A stretch of 64,000 bases of DNA from assembly GCF_000801105.2 (NCBI RefSeq), contig NC_079514.1, positions 50,451,372-50,515,371 on the forward strand. Reading direction: 5' to 3'. Positions 21,692-34,532 of this stretch are shown here, one piece after another (the stretch's first letter is position 1; each line of letters starts with the position of its first letter). This stretch comes from Raphanus sativus (lineage: Eukaryota; Streptophyta; Magnoliopsida; Brassicales; Brassicaceae). The notes below the pieces were generated by a model. That model did not search any database and had not been told where the DNA came from. It saw only the letters and a program-made list of their open reading frames with translations. The translations under genes were made by a program, and so were the position numbers.

Positions 21692-24515
21692 TTACCACGG
21701 AAGAGTCACAGTTTCCTGAAACTCTTGCTCCACATTCTGAACCTTTTGGTCTAAAACAGCTGCGTGGGTCTGCTTCCGAGCTACCTCCTTGTCCATCATC
21801 ACTTTCGCTTCCTTCAGCAACGCTTCTTGCTTCTGCAACTCGACAATCTTCTCTGAGACTTGTTCAATATCCTCTTCACACTTCCTTCTTTTATTATCAC
21901 TCTCAGTGACCTCTCTCTCAGCAGCTTGCAACTCTTCCAACGCCCACGTCTGATTTTCTTTAATAGACAATAGCTTGTCGATCCGAGACAGAGGCGCTGC
22001 GATATCGAAACCATGTTTCTCCAGCTTGAGAAAGGACTCCTTGATCCTGTTTATGGCGCTTACCGAACTGTCCACTTGTAAGTTGCTGAGTTTCTCCAAC
22101 AGCCCGGTGAAGTTCACCATCGCACCAATGGCGTCTCCTTCACGAGACTCTTCCTCGCATTGTAGCAGTGGACTGAAGTGTGGACGCTGCGGCACAGATT
22201 TGAAGATCTCCATTGATTCAAGGACTTTCCAGCACGGTGACTTCTTTGCAAACGGTAGAACCATTGTTGAATCTTTAGCTTTAGGTGTTTCCACAACATG
22301 TTTTTCCACTACAGAAGGATCAGAAGCCACCCGAGGAGGAGCGGATTGACCTGAAGAATCAGACAAACAAAAGAACCAAAAGCTAAAATAGCAATCAAAC
22401 AAGTGTCAGACACTAAAAAATCAAATCCGAACCTGATGATGAATTTCCACCGTGGATCCATGAAGCAAGAGGCTGATCATCATCATCATCAGTACCATTA
22501 ACATCCACATCTACATACATGTTAATAAAACAACAATGTTTCAAGAATCTTAAAGAGACAAGATTAATCCATCAAAGTTAAAGACAACAACAATACAGTA
22601 CCTGTCTTTTGCTTCTGATTTTGATTAGTCTCTGTGCTTATGAACTTGCGTGGCTGTCTCCCTCTTTTCCTCTTGTTAACACTCTCTCTGTTAATAGACT
22701 CCTCAAGTGCCTGCTGCATAGAGTGAATCAAAATAGGATGAACAACCGACAAGAGTATGATGTTTTTTTAAACACATAACTAAAAAATTTACCTTCACTT
22801 CATTTTCAGAAGATCCCTTTTGATTCTTCATTACAGTTTGTTTCTTCCTCGGAGTTGTTTTCCCTTGTGTTTTTGTCAGCTGGATTGCAGCTACACCCAG
22901 CACTACCGATGACTGAAACTCTTTTTCTGTTTAGAAAACGTAGATTCATGTTTTTTTTCTTCTTTAAAAAACAAGAATCATCATCATCATCATACTTTTG
23001 AAGTTAAAGAAGGATATAACAGATGGATTAGGAAACTAATCAACTAATAATACGTTTCCTAATCTATCAAAATAACACTTTACTTTCTGCCATCTCTGGT
23101 TGCTTTGACACTGGGGTGTTACCATTCACCACATCATCAGCCATTTTACTTGCTAAATCTTCAGATAACTGCTGCAGAAAGCACACAATTTATACTTTAA
23201 TTACCCAATATATGTCACTTGAGCCAGATAGCAAGTTAGAGAAGGTAATGGGGAAGGAGATAAATAACTCACAGCTGCAGTTTGGGGGATGAGCTTTGAT
23301 TCATTCTCGGTGACAGATTCTTTACCAACATCAGAGGAGGCAGGAGGAAGATTCTTAGCGCAACTAGAAGACCGCGTCGCCCTCACTTTTATCCTGATGC
23401 GGCTTGAACCTGCTGCTGCTTCCTCAGCTGCAGGCAGACTCTCCTCTTTATCCGAAACCTACACACATTTAAGACTTCAATGCATGTTTGGACTCCAAAA
23501 GGATCCAAGTATAATAGATAGAGAGGTAGGTAGGGTACCTTTTCTTTACTTAGCCAAGCTCCATCTTTCCATTCCATGGAGGGTCTTAGCTGTGACTGAT
23601 CAAAGTCTCTACTCTGCTTGCTTGGTCCCAACAGGACAGTGTATCTCTCCCCGCAAAGAACCTTGCTTACAACGCTAGGACACCATCCAGAGTCAAGCAG
23701 CGCATCCACATGTTCCGTCAACCCAAAAGCTCTTAAATCAAAAGGCGGTGGTGGAGGCCTGACTTGAGAGTAAGGAACGCTTGTCTTGGTCCACTCATCA
23801 TCTTCACCTCTCAAACTCTTGTACTTCACCAGCAATTCTTCATCTTTCTCCACGATGGCTATACCCGAAACCCAAATATCACCAAATTCTTCTACTTTGA
23901 TTCTGACTTCTACATTGGCTCCAGCGGGATACTCCGACTTTCTCAAATGCTTCAGACACAAAAACAAAACAAACACAGAGGTTATTGAGACAGCAAACCA
24001 GCAAAAGAATGAAAAAAATTAATGATAAAGGTGAAGACTTGTTTAACTCGTTTCTCGCAACGAAACCACTCATCATCATTCCAAACCATATGTGTCCTCA
24101 TCTCCTTCCTTTCAACCTCGATGACGTCAGGCTCGGACTTGAGGTACACCAAGAAACGGTGACCAGGCAAGACTTTAACCACCCATCCACACCACCATCC
24201 ACCTCTGTGAACAGCATCAACCATGTCACCTTCCTCGAAATCATCTTCAGGGGATGGATCCGGCGGAGGAAGGGGGCGGATCAGACGGTGGACGGCGGTG
24301 GTGATCAACGGAGGAGAGTAGTCTTCTTCTTGGTTGGAAAGAGGGTTTAAGTGGCGAACGGAGAGCTTCTTGCGCTTGGAGACAGCAAGATTCTCTTGGA
24401 GGATGGCGCGGTACCATACATTGTTTGTGGACTCGTTGGATGAGACTTCAATCTCGGAGCCTTTGGAAGCGGACAGCTTCTCCTTTTTCCCCGTAGCTGA
24501 CAGCATCTTCTTCAC
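21692..24515 (-). CDS. DUF7: Agenet and DUF724 domain protein
   Basis: Eight exons on the minus strand: 24515-24048, 23949-23539, 23458-23273, 23171-23084, 22926-22793, 22713-22602, 22510-22433 and 22350-21692, giving 711 aa. The N-terminal half carries repeated Agenet (Tudor-like) modules: EGDMVDAVHRGGWWCGWVVK, then the WFRCEKR block and GANVEVRIKVEEFGDIWVSG. The middle is low complexity and basic, with KRKRGRQPRKF resembling a nuclear localisation or AT-hook-like motif. The C-terminal DUF724 domain (from SPCWKVLESMEIFKSVPQRP) ends in a long coiled coil rich in E, K and Q. Family members are plant-specific, form dimers through DUF724, and may link chromatin with RNA transport or floral timing. 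Likely At3g62300 ortholog (AtDUF7). An alternative start, MLSATGKK, lies three codons in. Confidence 0.9.
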
Positions 24516-24634
24516 CGAACCCTAGAAGGACTTAACAGTAAAGAGAGGAGGTGAAAGAGAGAGAGAGAACAGAACAGTGTGCTTTAGTTAGTGTTGTGTC
24601 ATTGAGAAAGAAAAAAATGCTGCTTAAAAAGGTA
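24516..24634. promoter_or_regulatory. 5' flank of the Agenet/DUF724 gene, cut by a copia insertion
   Basis: About 120 bp of probable leader, with a GA-rich run (GAGAGAGAGAG near 24556-24568). The copia element is inserted immediately beyond it, so the native promoter is displaced by 5.86 kb. Confidence 0.5.
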
Positions 24635-24639
24635 TTTAT

Positions 24640-24824
24640 TGTTATGTACCAGATTGTGATCGACATAACCGGATCGACCAGGACCGTACCGACCGCAGGA
24701 GATAATGCTTATCGACTGTTGTACTTATCCATTTAGGATAAACACGACCTGATGTATATATATATGTAAGACCTCTGGTCGAGATTAATAATAAAAACAA
24801 GTTTCCCCACTTAGTTTTACAACA
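24640..24824 (+). repeat. 5' LTR of the copia element
   Basis: 185 bp, starts TGTTATG and ends ACAACA. It differs from the 3' LTR at only two positions by eye (both C/T). Confidence 0.93.
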
Positions 24825-24892
24825 CGTTATCAGCACGATACGTTCTCTAAAACTCGAGCTACCCAAAAACCCTAAAAATGGTGCATCTTAAA

Positions 24893-25445
24893 ATCGCTCT
24901 ATCTCTTCAACCGTAAGGATCCAGACGACGCGCCACATATCAAATCGAAGCTCTCGACGAAACCAAACCAACGCCGTAAACCTCGTGTCAATCTGATCTC
25001 AGACGCTCCCTCACGCTCTGTTTCAATACGCGCCGCCAGTAACCCTAAAAACCCTAATTTCAGCACAACTTCAAATCGATCGATCTCTTCAACCATGAGG
25101 AACCAGACGACGAGTAATATATCAAATTAAAGCTCTTGACAAGGCGAATCTAACGCCGTCGGCCTCGCCTCTATCTGACTACGGACGCGCCCTCACGCTC
25201 TATTCTAAGACGCGCCGTCAAGTGACCTAAAACCCTGAAATTCTAAAACTCATTCGACGATTTCAAACCGTTCGTTCTCTCAAACCGTAAGGATCCAGAC
25301 GACATGTAATATATCAAATTGAAGCTCTTGACGTGAAGAATCCATTGCCGCAAACCTCGTATCAATCCGATATCAAACGCGCCCTCAAGCTCCGTTCCAA
25401 CCCGCGCCGTCAACTACCCTAAAACCCTAATCAAAAGCCTAAACC
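24893..25445 (+). repeat. Three tandem leader repeats (about 182-192 bp) in the copia element
   Basis: Three imperfect units each contain a CCGTAAGGATCCAGACGAC-type block (24911, 25093, 25285), then an AATCGAAGCTCT block, a CGCCGT block, CCTCACGCTC and finally CTAAAACCCTAA. They occupy the untranslated leader between the 5' LTR and gag. Units are clearly diverged from one another, so the triplication predates this insertion. Confidence 0.85.
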
Positions 25446-26028
25446 GCAGCCTCTCTTTATACTTTGTTATTTTCTGCGATTTACTTCATCTATCTATACT
25501 AACTTGTTTTGATTCATTTTTGATTAAGGTTTCTAAAGATACAAGAGGTTTTTGCTCAACCTAAGACACGCGACCAGCTCCTGATCCGTTCCGGTCATGC
25601 AGTTCGCGATCCGACTTGTTCCAGCTCTCGGTGGTCCAAATCTACACTTCAAAGTTCTAAAGGTAAACTTTGAAACCTAAAAGAACTCATAATCGAACAT
25701 GGTTGATTGATAAAGGAATAACCATTAAAATTTTGCAAAACCCCAAATCAAACCCTAGCAAAGATTAATAGGTCCAAACCCTTCCATGAGTAAATCGAAA
25801 CTCTTAAACCAAAAGTTCGATATGAGATTGTTTTACAATTAAAATCAAAACCACAATGGTTTCTGAATCTCAAAACCTCTTTGATCTTAATGATCAAATC
25901 GATAAAACCTAGAAATCGATCAATCCCCTTTAAAATCTAAATCTGATCGATTTCATAAAAAAAAAAAAAAAAAAGAACCCTATTTTTGATTAACTTGAAA
26001 TTCGATTGTCTACTTGATTGTTTGATAG

Positions 26029-26170
26029 AAAATTTCGAAAATATAAAATTTCCATTTATAGAAAGTTTCGAAAATAAAAAGTTTCCATTTATAGAAAGTT
26101 TCGAAAATATAAAGTTTCCATTTTTAGAAAGTTTCCTTTTATAGAAATTTCTTTTTCTGAAATTTCTTTT
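26029..26170 (+). repeat. Minisatellite in the copia leader
   Basis: About four degenerate units of roughly 32 bp (TTCCATTTATAGAAAGTTTC then GAAAATATAAAG) in tandem, immediately before gag. Confidence 0.75.
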
Positions 26171-26393
26171 TATAGAATTTTATGGGAAACTTCTCTGATT
26201 CATTGATCATCTAGAAATGTTTTCTAAGATTGCATCATAACTTCGATTATTTTGCTTGCATCAATACTTATTAAAAAAAAAAAAATTATTTCTTTGGTGC
26301 GTGTGATAAGAAGTATTGATATGAATAATAAAATTTTCTAAAAAAAAATTACTTAACATAAATTAAGACCTGTTTTGGATAATGTGATTTCAG

Positions 26394-26692
26394 ATGTCGA
26401 ATTTCGAAACTTCAGATTATACTACCCTAAAATCTTTATGGAGATAATTGATTGAAAATGGCAAATGAACATTTCAGTAGTCCTGATGTCAAGAGGACTC
26501 GGACAGTGTATTAATCAAGGTAATTATGTAACTGAAAGTGAAAAAAAAAATAAAGCCATAACAATTATGTGCTATCATCTCACTAAGGATCTGAGAGAGC
26601 AGTATGAAAATACTAGGGATCCTTATGACCTCTGGTCAAAACAAAACTTCAGATTCTCAATGGTATTATGGCAAAAGGCCATAGATGAATGA
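26394..26692 (+). pseudogene. copia gag remnant
   Basis: It begins ATG at 26394 (MSNFETSDYTTLKSL then stop). In another frame it reads KNKAITIMCYHLTKDLREQY and DPYDLW, the typical UBN2-type gag of Ty1/copia elements. It lacks the zinc knuckle and a continuous frame. Confidence 0.75.
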
Positions 26693-26984
26693 AAGATTCT
26701 CAGGTTCTAGGATTTTGAATCCGTGGACAAATATCATTCTGCTCAAATGAGAATCACCTATAGTTTTTAAACTATGTGCTGAAGTGGTAACAGAAGAGGA
26801 CTTATTTTATATGAACTATTCCACATTTCATTCAAAGGATATGTTGTTATCACATAAGTCTAAAAGGTTTCACGACCTATAAAGACTTATTATCATGCCT
26901 ATTGGCAGCCGAGCAAAGAAAGCAGAAAATTCGAGATACCATCAACTGATTGATAAAATTCAGTAAACATACATTGAGAAACAA

Positions 26985-27609
26985 GACAATGATATGAAAC
27001 CTCCTGAAAACATTGAGGATGAAAATGATATATAAGAAAAATCTGAGGAAGCCGTATGGAAAATATAAATTGTGAGGTTGGCTTACACATTGATTAAAGA
27101 ATCAAAGATTCAGACATTCTGATTTCATGTTTTATGTTTTGATTTGATTTGCTTGTCATTTATAAAATTTATAGCAATAATAAAAGTTGATTCTGGTCTT
27201 ATATTATCTTGCTTGACTTGCTTGATAATTTCTTGATTGATAAATGACAAATAAAAATTTAAAAATGAGTATAGTAATTAAAAATCATCCGACCAAAGAC
27301 AATGATATGAAACCTCCTGAAACATTGAGGATGAAAATGATATATAAGAAAAATCTGAGGAAGCCGTATGGAAAATATAAATTGTGAGGTTGGCTTACAC
27401 ATTGATTAAAGAATCAAAGATTCAGACATTCTGATTTCATGTTTTATGTTTTGATTTGATTTGCTTGTCATTTATAAAATTTATAGCAATAATAAAAGTT
27501 GATTCTGGTCTTATATTATCTTGCTTGACTTGCTTGATAATTTCTTGATTGATAAATGACAAATAAAAATTTAAAAATGAGTATAGTAATTAAAAATCAT
27601 CCGACCAAA
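26985..27609 (+). repeat. 313-bp tandem duplication inside the copia element
   Basis: Two nearly identical copies start at GACAATGATATGAAACC (26985 and 27298). By eye the main difference is one base in an A-run. High identity indicates a duplication younger than the decay of the coding region. Confidence 0.9.
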
Positions 27610-28967
27610 GGCATTGCCTAAAAGGGGCATGAATTATTCACCCAAATAAAAGTCCCATTTGAGTTATAAAATTTTGAAAAGTGAATGGTTTCCACATTGA
27701 ACCAATGGGCAAAGGAAATATAAGTTCCTTAAGATTATGCATAAAAGATTTATAGCATGTTCATGAGGGGGAGAAATGACACTCCCGTGGTCAATGAACA
27801 ACACTAAAAATCCGAGTGACATGGTCTATGACCATGATAGAACTTGGCCGAATTCTTTGTGATACAAAGATCACTAGCTAATGCTTGGGAACACATAGAT
27901 TTACATGTAATGATAATATGCATCAGGCCATATAAAGTGAGCATAGATATTCCCATCTAAAGATGATAAAGGGTCATGATCCAGACATAAACCATCCTAA
28001 GAGATTATGTTTAGACCACCACAATAATATGTGCCGTCTAGGATGGAACCTCATAAGAAGATGAGATAAGATTGGGAATATATGTTGGATATGAGAAAGC
28101 TTTCTCCCACGATTTTATAAGAAACCTTGAGCCAAATATGGGTGATCAGATTAAGGCAAGGTTCACGGATTGTATGATTAAATCCGACTATCCAACATCA
28201 GGGGGAGAAAGAAATAAGCTGGTACAAGTATAAAGAAATGGAATGATATTAACCATCCTTGTCTTGGCAAGATCCTCGGACCAGAGAATATGATTTAAGA
28301 CGTCCAAAGAAAGATCATACAAAGCTAGCTAAAAAATGCCAGACAGATTAGACCCGAAAAGAAAAGAAAAAGAATGACTAAGTCATACCAGCTTAAGCAC
28401 CACGAAATTAATGTCCTAGAAGAGACATAATCAAGTTGCTATAGAGTCTAAAGATAGACCAATATGTTCCATAAGATAAGGAACCTCGGAAATGAAAAGA
28501 AAGGTGCATAGAAATGACATATCTGAGGTCATAAGAGAAACCAGACCAGACATTGAGATAAGGCTGCGCAGCTAAACATCTAAGATACCAGACCATGTAG
28601 TTTGGGACGCCAAACTGCAAGGTAAATGAAGGTTCTTAGTAAGAATGAAATCTCTAATCGATTAGTTCATGTCTGGAACACAATGGAACACTATAAAAGA
28701 AGTGTCGACACATAAAAGATAAAGATGCATAAGGAAATAGCACTTGAGTTTAAAAGATATAAGCGAGGATCAGAACCCACGAGAATACAAGAATGCATTC
28801 ATAGACTAAAGGAAACTGTGGGGGTTCAAAGAAAGATTCAAAGAATCTATAAAAGAGATGGGTGTATTGGCCATATATAGAAACACCATCTAATAAGATA
28901 AAACCAGTGAAAAATAGGTCTTGTGTGGGAAAGGAAAAGAAATCGTGAGACATGGACTAAGGTGTTC

Positions 28968-29250
28968 ATATTCCTATTTAAAGTATTCAAGGAATGGCTT
29001 GATTACACAAGGATACTCACAGAGACCAAAAGAACAGATTATAAGGAGATATACTCATATGTGGTGGATGCTACTACAAATTCGAAAAGGTCTGGATATA
29101 AGTAAGAAAGAAATGTAGTAAGTAGCATATTGATCACTGGATAAAGAAATGATAAGAATATCAAAAAGATGAGAAAAGAAATTCTCATAGAATAGTTTTT
29201 GTTCCTAAGCTATTCATGGACTGAAACAAGGCAGCTGCGAATGATAGACT
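28968..29250 (+). pseudogene. copia reverse transcriptase remnant
   Basis: Reads GLITQGYSQRPKEQIIRRYT, equivalent to the A(R)LVAQGFTQRPGIDYEETYS block at the start of copia RT. A YGLKQ-like block (HGLKQ) is at about 29214-29230. Frames change between blocks and stops are frequent. Confidence 0.65.
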
Positions 29251-30312
29251 AAGAAAATAATTAGTACAACCAGTCCATATATCCCTATAGAGGATATTAT
29301 AATTCCTTGTGTTATGTTTATAACAAACCAACCTAAAGAGAGGTTCAATGATTTCAATGATACAAGTTATCAATTGATTAAACAGGCTATGTCTTACATA
29401 TGGTAAAACTGCAGAAAAATCATAGCCGTGTGAGTGTGTGAATGATTAAGTCAGCACGCCTAAAGTGAGAACCATAATCTAAGATAGTGACCAGAACCAT
29501 ACCTGGTCGTGGCTTAATAAGTATAGTATTGCTAAAGGCAAGAAAAGATCGATAGCTATGTTTAAAAGACATGAGTGCATTTGACTGCGAATTCATAGTT
29601 TGATGAGTTCCATTGCAGCAAATAATTATTTATGGTTTTACCTTAGACACTCATGGTAATGGACGTGTATAGACAAGGTCTATAACATAACATTGATCGA
29701 CAAAAGGAAATAAAGAAAGACTGGCTACAATGGATAAAACAATTGGCACATACGAAGAGAAATAAGTCCAAATGGGCAAAAGATATAAAGAGAAGTGGTT
29801 CGTATGTGTTTGGGTCAGAAGACTCAATATATATTGAATGTCCACGTTTTGATAAAGCCATATAACCAAAGTATATCCGTTGGACATGAAAAGGACCTGC
29901 AAGTAAAGTTTTATTGCAGACTATAAAGACCATCCGAGCATCGTTCGAAGCGCCATCAGTCCGACCATGACATGGAGTGATCAGCAGCAAAGATGTACAT
30001 CCTGACCACATCTTTATGGAGTTCCAAAGACATCAAGACGTCCAACATTCACTAGTTCATTCAAGGAGAATCCAGTTGATCATCTTCACCAATTCACATG
30101 CAGCTTCAACGTTCAGGAAGACTCGGATACCGGGATGGAATGCGTCTACTACAGTGATGCATTCATCAGGGGGAGTTCATGTGTTGTACTCTTTTTCCTG
30201 TCCATGGTTTCCCATTTTGCCACATTGGTTTTGGGGTTTTCCAGGAGAGGTTTTAATGAGGCAACATTAAGCATGCAACGAACCAGTACCGGATGTGTCG
30301 ATCAAAGGGGAG

Positions 30313-30497
30313 TGTTATGTACCAGATTGTGATCGACATAACCGGACCGACCAGGACCGTACCGACCGCAGGAGATAATGCTTATCGACTGTTGTACTTA
30401 TCCACTTAGGATAAACACGACCTGATGTATATATATATGTAAGACCTCTGGTCGAGATTAATAATAAAAACAAGTTTCCCCACTTAGTTTTACAACA
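30313..30497 (+). repeat. 3' LTR of the copia element
   Basis: 185 bp, same length as the 5' LTR with two substitutions. Followed by TTTAT, the target-site duplication. Confidence 0.93.
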
Positions 30498-30502
30498 TTT
30501 AT

Positions 30503-30810
30503 TAAATTATTTATTTATTAGATTAATTAGCTTCGTTATTTCTCTTAGGGGTATCAATTATGATTATTTATTAGATAAAAAAAAGTTGAAAAAGGCACAT
30601 CAAGACAAATGCAGTGGGTTAGTGGTCGTTGTAATAGTTTAGTCGTTTCTCGTTTGGTAAAGCTTAGTTTTTGTTCGTTTATGCTATAAAGTAACGAAGC
30701 AATTGCTTTAGATCCCGTTTATAGATTAGTCCAGTGGAATTAAGGATTCTTTTAACTCATAAAATTCAAATAAATATAGGAAGAGATTGGAAAATCCGTC
30801 GAAATGTAGA
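30503..30810. other. Intergenic DNA next to the copia insertion
   Basis: No gene. Contains ATTTATTAGATAAAAAAA then GTTGAAAAAGGCACATC (30565-30611), repeated almost exactly at 31183-31225. Confidence 0.5.
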
Positions 30811-31176
30811 GGGGTGTATTGAATCTGAAATTTGAAGTGATTTGATTTTTAATGAATTTTTAGATGATTGTAGGAGAATTAGAGGATTTAGTATGATTTT
30901 TGTTAAAACACTTTGAAATCTCATCTAAAACAGTGGGATTTGTATTTTTGTTTTTATAACTAAAGAAATCACCTCAAACACTATAGAAACATTTAAAGCA
31001 CTCTAAAATCTCTAACTTAAGTTTTGTTCAATAACAGTGGATTTCAGAGTGTTTTATAAAATGTCAAGTTCAATAACACTGGATTTTAAAGTGTTTTTTA
31101 AAATCCACGTTTGAATAACAGTGGATTTGTAATTTTAATATAAATCACTTCAAACTCTTAGTTGAATACACCCCCC
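30811..31176. mobile_element. MITE with GGGGTGTATT termini
   Basis: A 366-bp non-coding element has inverted ends. The left end is GGGGTGTATTGAATCTGAA followed by TTTGAAGTGATTT. The right end, on the minus strand, is GGGGGGTGTATTCAACTAAG followed by the same TTTGAAGTGATTT block. The GGGGTGTATTCAA signature is that of PIF/Harbinger-like MITEs. A candidate 3-bp duplication is GTA. Superfamily is inferred from the termini only. Internal sequence has several AACAGTGGATTT repeats. Confidence 0.7.
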
Positions 31177-31372
31177 GTAGTATTTATTAGATAAAAAAAG
31201 TTAAAAAAGGCACATCAAGACAAAATGATAAAAAACAATCAAATACTTTGCTAAGAGAGAGAAAAAAAAACTTAAGAGAGCGAAGAACAGAGTACGAAAT
31301 GATAAAAAAGTGTTGAGACTGAAAGAACTAAACAGAGACCAAGAAGACAAGACTCTCCCACAAATTGCTCTC
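31177..31372. other. 3' flank of ARFA1 gene
   Basis: Short non-coding region with the second copy of the flanking repeat described at 30565. Confidence 0.5.
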
Positions 31373-32850
<1,478 letters not shown>

Positions 32851-32855
32851 GCGGG

Positions 32856-32898
<43 letters not shown>

Positions 32899-32923
32899 GC
32901 GTGTTCGATCCACGCTCACCGCA
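32851..32923 (+). tRNA. tRNA-Phe (GAA)
   Basis: A 73-nt cloverleaf: acceptor GCGGGGA/TCACCGC, D-arm AGCTCAGTTGGGAGAGC with A box, anticodon loop ACTGAAGAT with GAA at 32884-32886, and T-arm with B box GTTCGATCC. A long T-run follows from 32928 as pol III terminator. No intron. Confidence 0.96.
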
Positions 32924-33697
32924 TATTTCTTTTTTTTTTTTCAGTTTATACTAATGGGCTTTCTTGGTCCTCAGTTAAATGTATTTGTTCAGGCCTATTT
33001 GTAAATGAGACTTAATTATTATTATTATGCTTTAGTCACCATTCGGTAAAAGCTAATATTAATCGATCTAAGTGTGTCCCAAGTCCAACATTTCATGGTA
33101 TACGTACTGATGACTAATAATTGCGATATTGAGGTCACTTTGTAAAGTCAAAAGTATGACTATGAGCCACCATTGCCATAATTTGTTAGGCTTTTATCGA
33201 TTCAATATTTTCTCTTTTATTATAGAATTGAGAATTATTAATTTGTCTCCTGTTATCATTTGTGGATCAGCTATTTATTTAACGCGACTCTTTACGTACG
33301 TTGAACCTAGACTATAGTTTACGAATACAAATGTTAGCATTATTTTGCCAGGGAAAAAAAGAGTAAGCTAGTAATAATGTCAAATGCAAAGTGAAGGATG
33401 TAAACAGAAAATGAGAAATGATCTACCAACCTGAGTTTCATTTTGGAACTCCTTGTATTGATTAATATGCAAAGAATACAAAAGTAAAGGCTGAGCTTTA
33501 GTTGTGCACAAAAAAAAGGCTGAGCTTTAGTTATAAGGTATTACACTTTGTCTTTCGCCGCTCACATTTTTATGTTTTCCCCTCAATTATTATTGCTCCC
33601 TTCACAGAACAAAAAAGTCGCATCATACACATCATTCTTAATGGGATTGGAAACAGCTTTTTTATAAAAAAAAATTAAGTACATCATAGTATGTAAA

Positions 33698-33779
33698 GGT
33701 TTACATCATAAATTATAATATACATTTGTGAGAAAAAAGGTTTACATCATAAATTATAATATACCTTTGTGAGAAAAAA
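33698..33779 (+). repeat. 41-bp tandem duplication
   Basis: Two copies of GGTTTACATCATAAATTATA and the following bases ending GTGAGAAAAAA, differing at about one position. Confidence 0.85.
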
Positions 33780-34384
33780 ACAAAAGACTTATAATGAGTG
33801 AATGCATGATTGAATCTTTAATAATGTATCTCTTCTTTTTTAGAAATTAATATGTAAAGGTGTTCTTCGTGAAGGTGTTTATGTTACATTTATATCATAG
33901 AAAAGAGTCCAGTGATAAAAATTGTCTACGAACAAATTACTGCTATATTCAAAAAAAAAAAAAACAATATGTGTGAGTTTGGTGGACAAGTTTTAAAGAT
34001 CTGATGGATACTCGATATGAAAGCTATTCCATCCTTTCAAATTAGATGTCATTTGAGATTTTATACACACATTAAAAAATAGTTAAAAATTCAATTTTAC
34101 TTTTATTTAAATACTATATAAAATACAAAATTTTATAGTTGTTCATAGTTAAATTTGGGGTGAAAGGATATTTAATGTAAAAGATCACATTAAAATCATA
34201 AAACTACATTTATTTTGTAACAAAAGATTTATCAAGCCCTTTGAAATAAAGATTTATCATAAAACTGAGGGGATAGCACACAATTAAAACAGTTAGCAAT
34301 TTTGCATGGACATGATGTATCTATTTTACTAAGTTAGGAACATGACATATTGATATATGTTTAAGTCCAAATTAGTATCATTTA

Positions 34385-34532
34385 TCTATCCTATAAATGT
34401 ATTTTATGGAAAACATATAATTTTATCTATTTAACTTACACAAATATGATTACAAAACAAAATAAAAAATAAAAAATAAAAACACAAATATGAAATTAAA
34501 TTTCTAAAAAAAAAAGGCGAATCAAAATCTAG
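34385..34532 (+). mobile_element. Possible deleted Helitron fragment
   Basis: Starts TCTATCCTATAAATG after A and ends AATCAAAATCTAG before T, the right terminal patterns. It is only 148 bp and lacks a clear 3' hairpin. Low confidence. Confidence 0.35.

Larger units (their letters stand above)
24640..30497 (+). mobile_element. Ty1/copia LTR retrotransposon, coding regions decayed
   Basis: The 5858-bp element is bounded by 185-bp LTRs (TGTTATGTACC...TTTTACAACA) and an exact 5-bp target duplication TTTAT (24635-24639 and 30498-30502). The 5' LTR is followed by CGTTATCAGCACGA, the leader motif common behind copia LTRs in plants. AAAGGGGAG precedes the 3' LTR as polypurine tract. Recognisable coding remnants are a gag block (26394-26692) and an RT block near 28968-29230, followed by a copia C-terminal tail (ITFTNSHAASTFRK-like) near 30080. 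All are broken by stops and frameshifts. Order gag then RT supports copia. It cannot move on its own. Confidence 0.9.

Noticed and set aside
24906..25440. Telomere-like AACCCTAA motifs as an interstitial telomere
   Set aside because: They occur once per leader repeat unit, not in tandem arrays. They are part of the copia leader repeat.
26465..30332. Many short open frames inside the copia element
   Set aside because: They are shadows or fragments of broken gag and pol; only the gag and RT blocks show family similarity.
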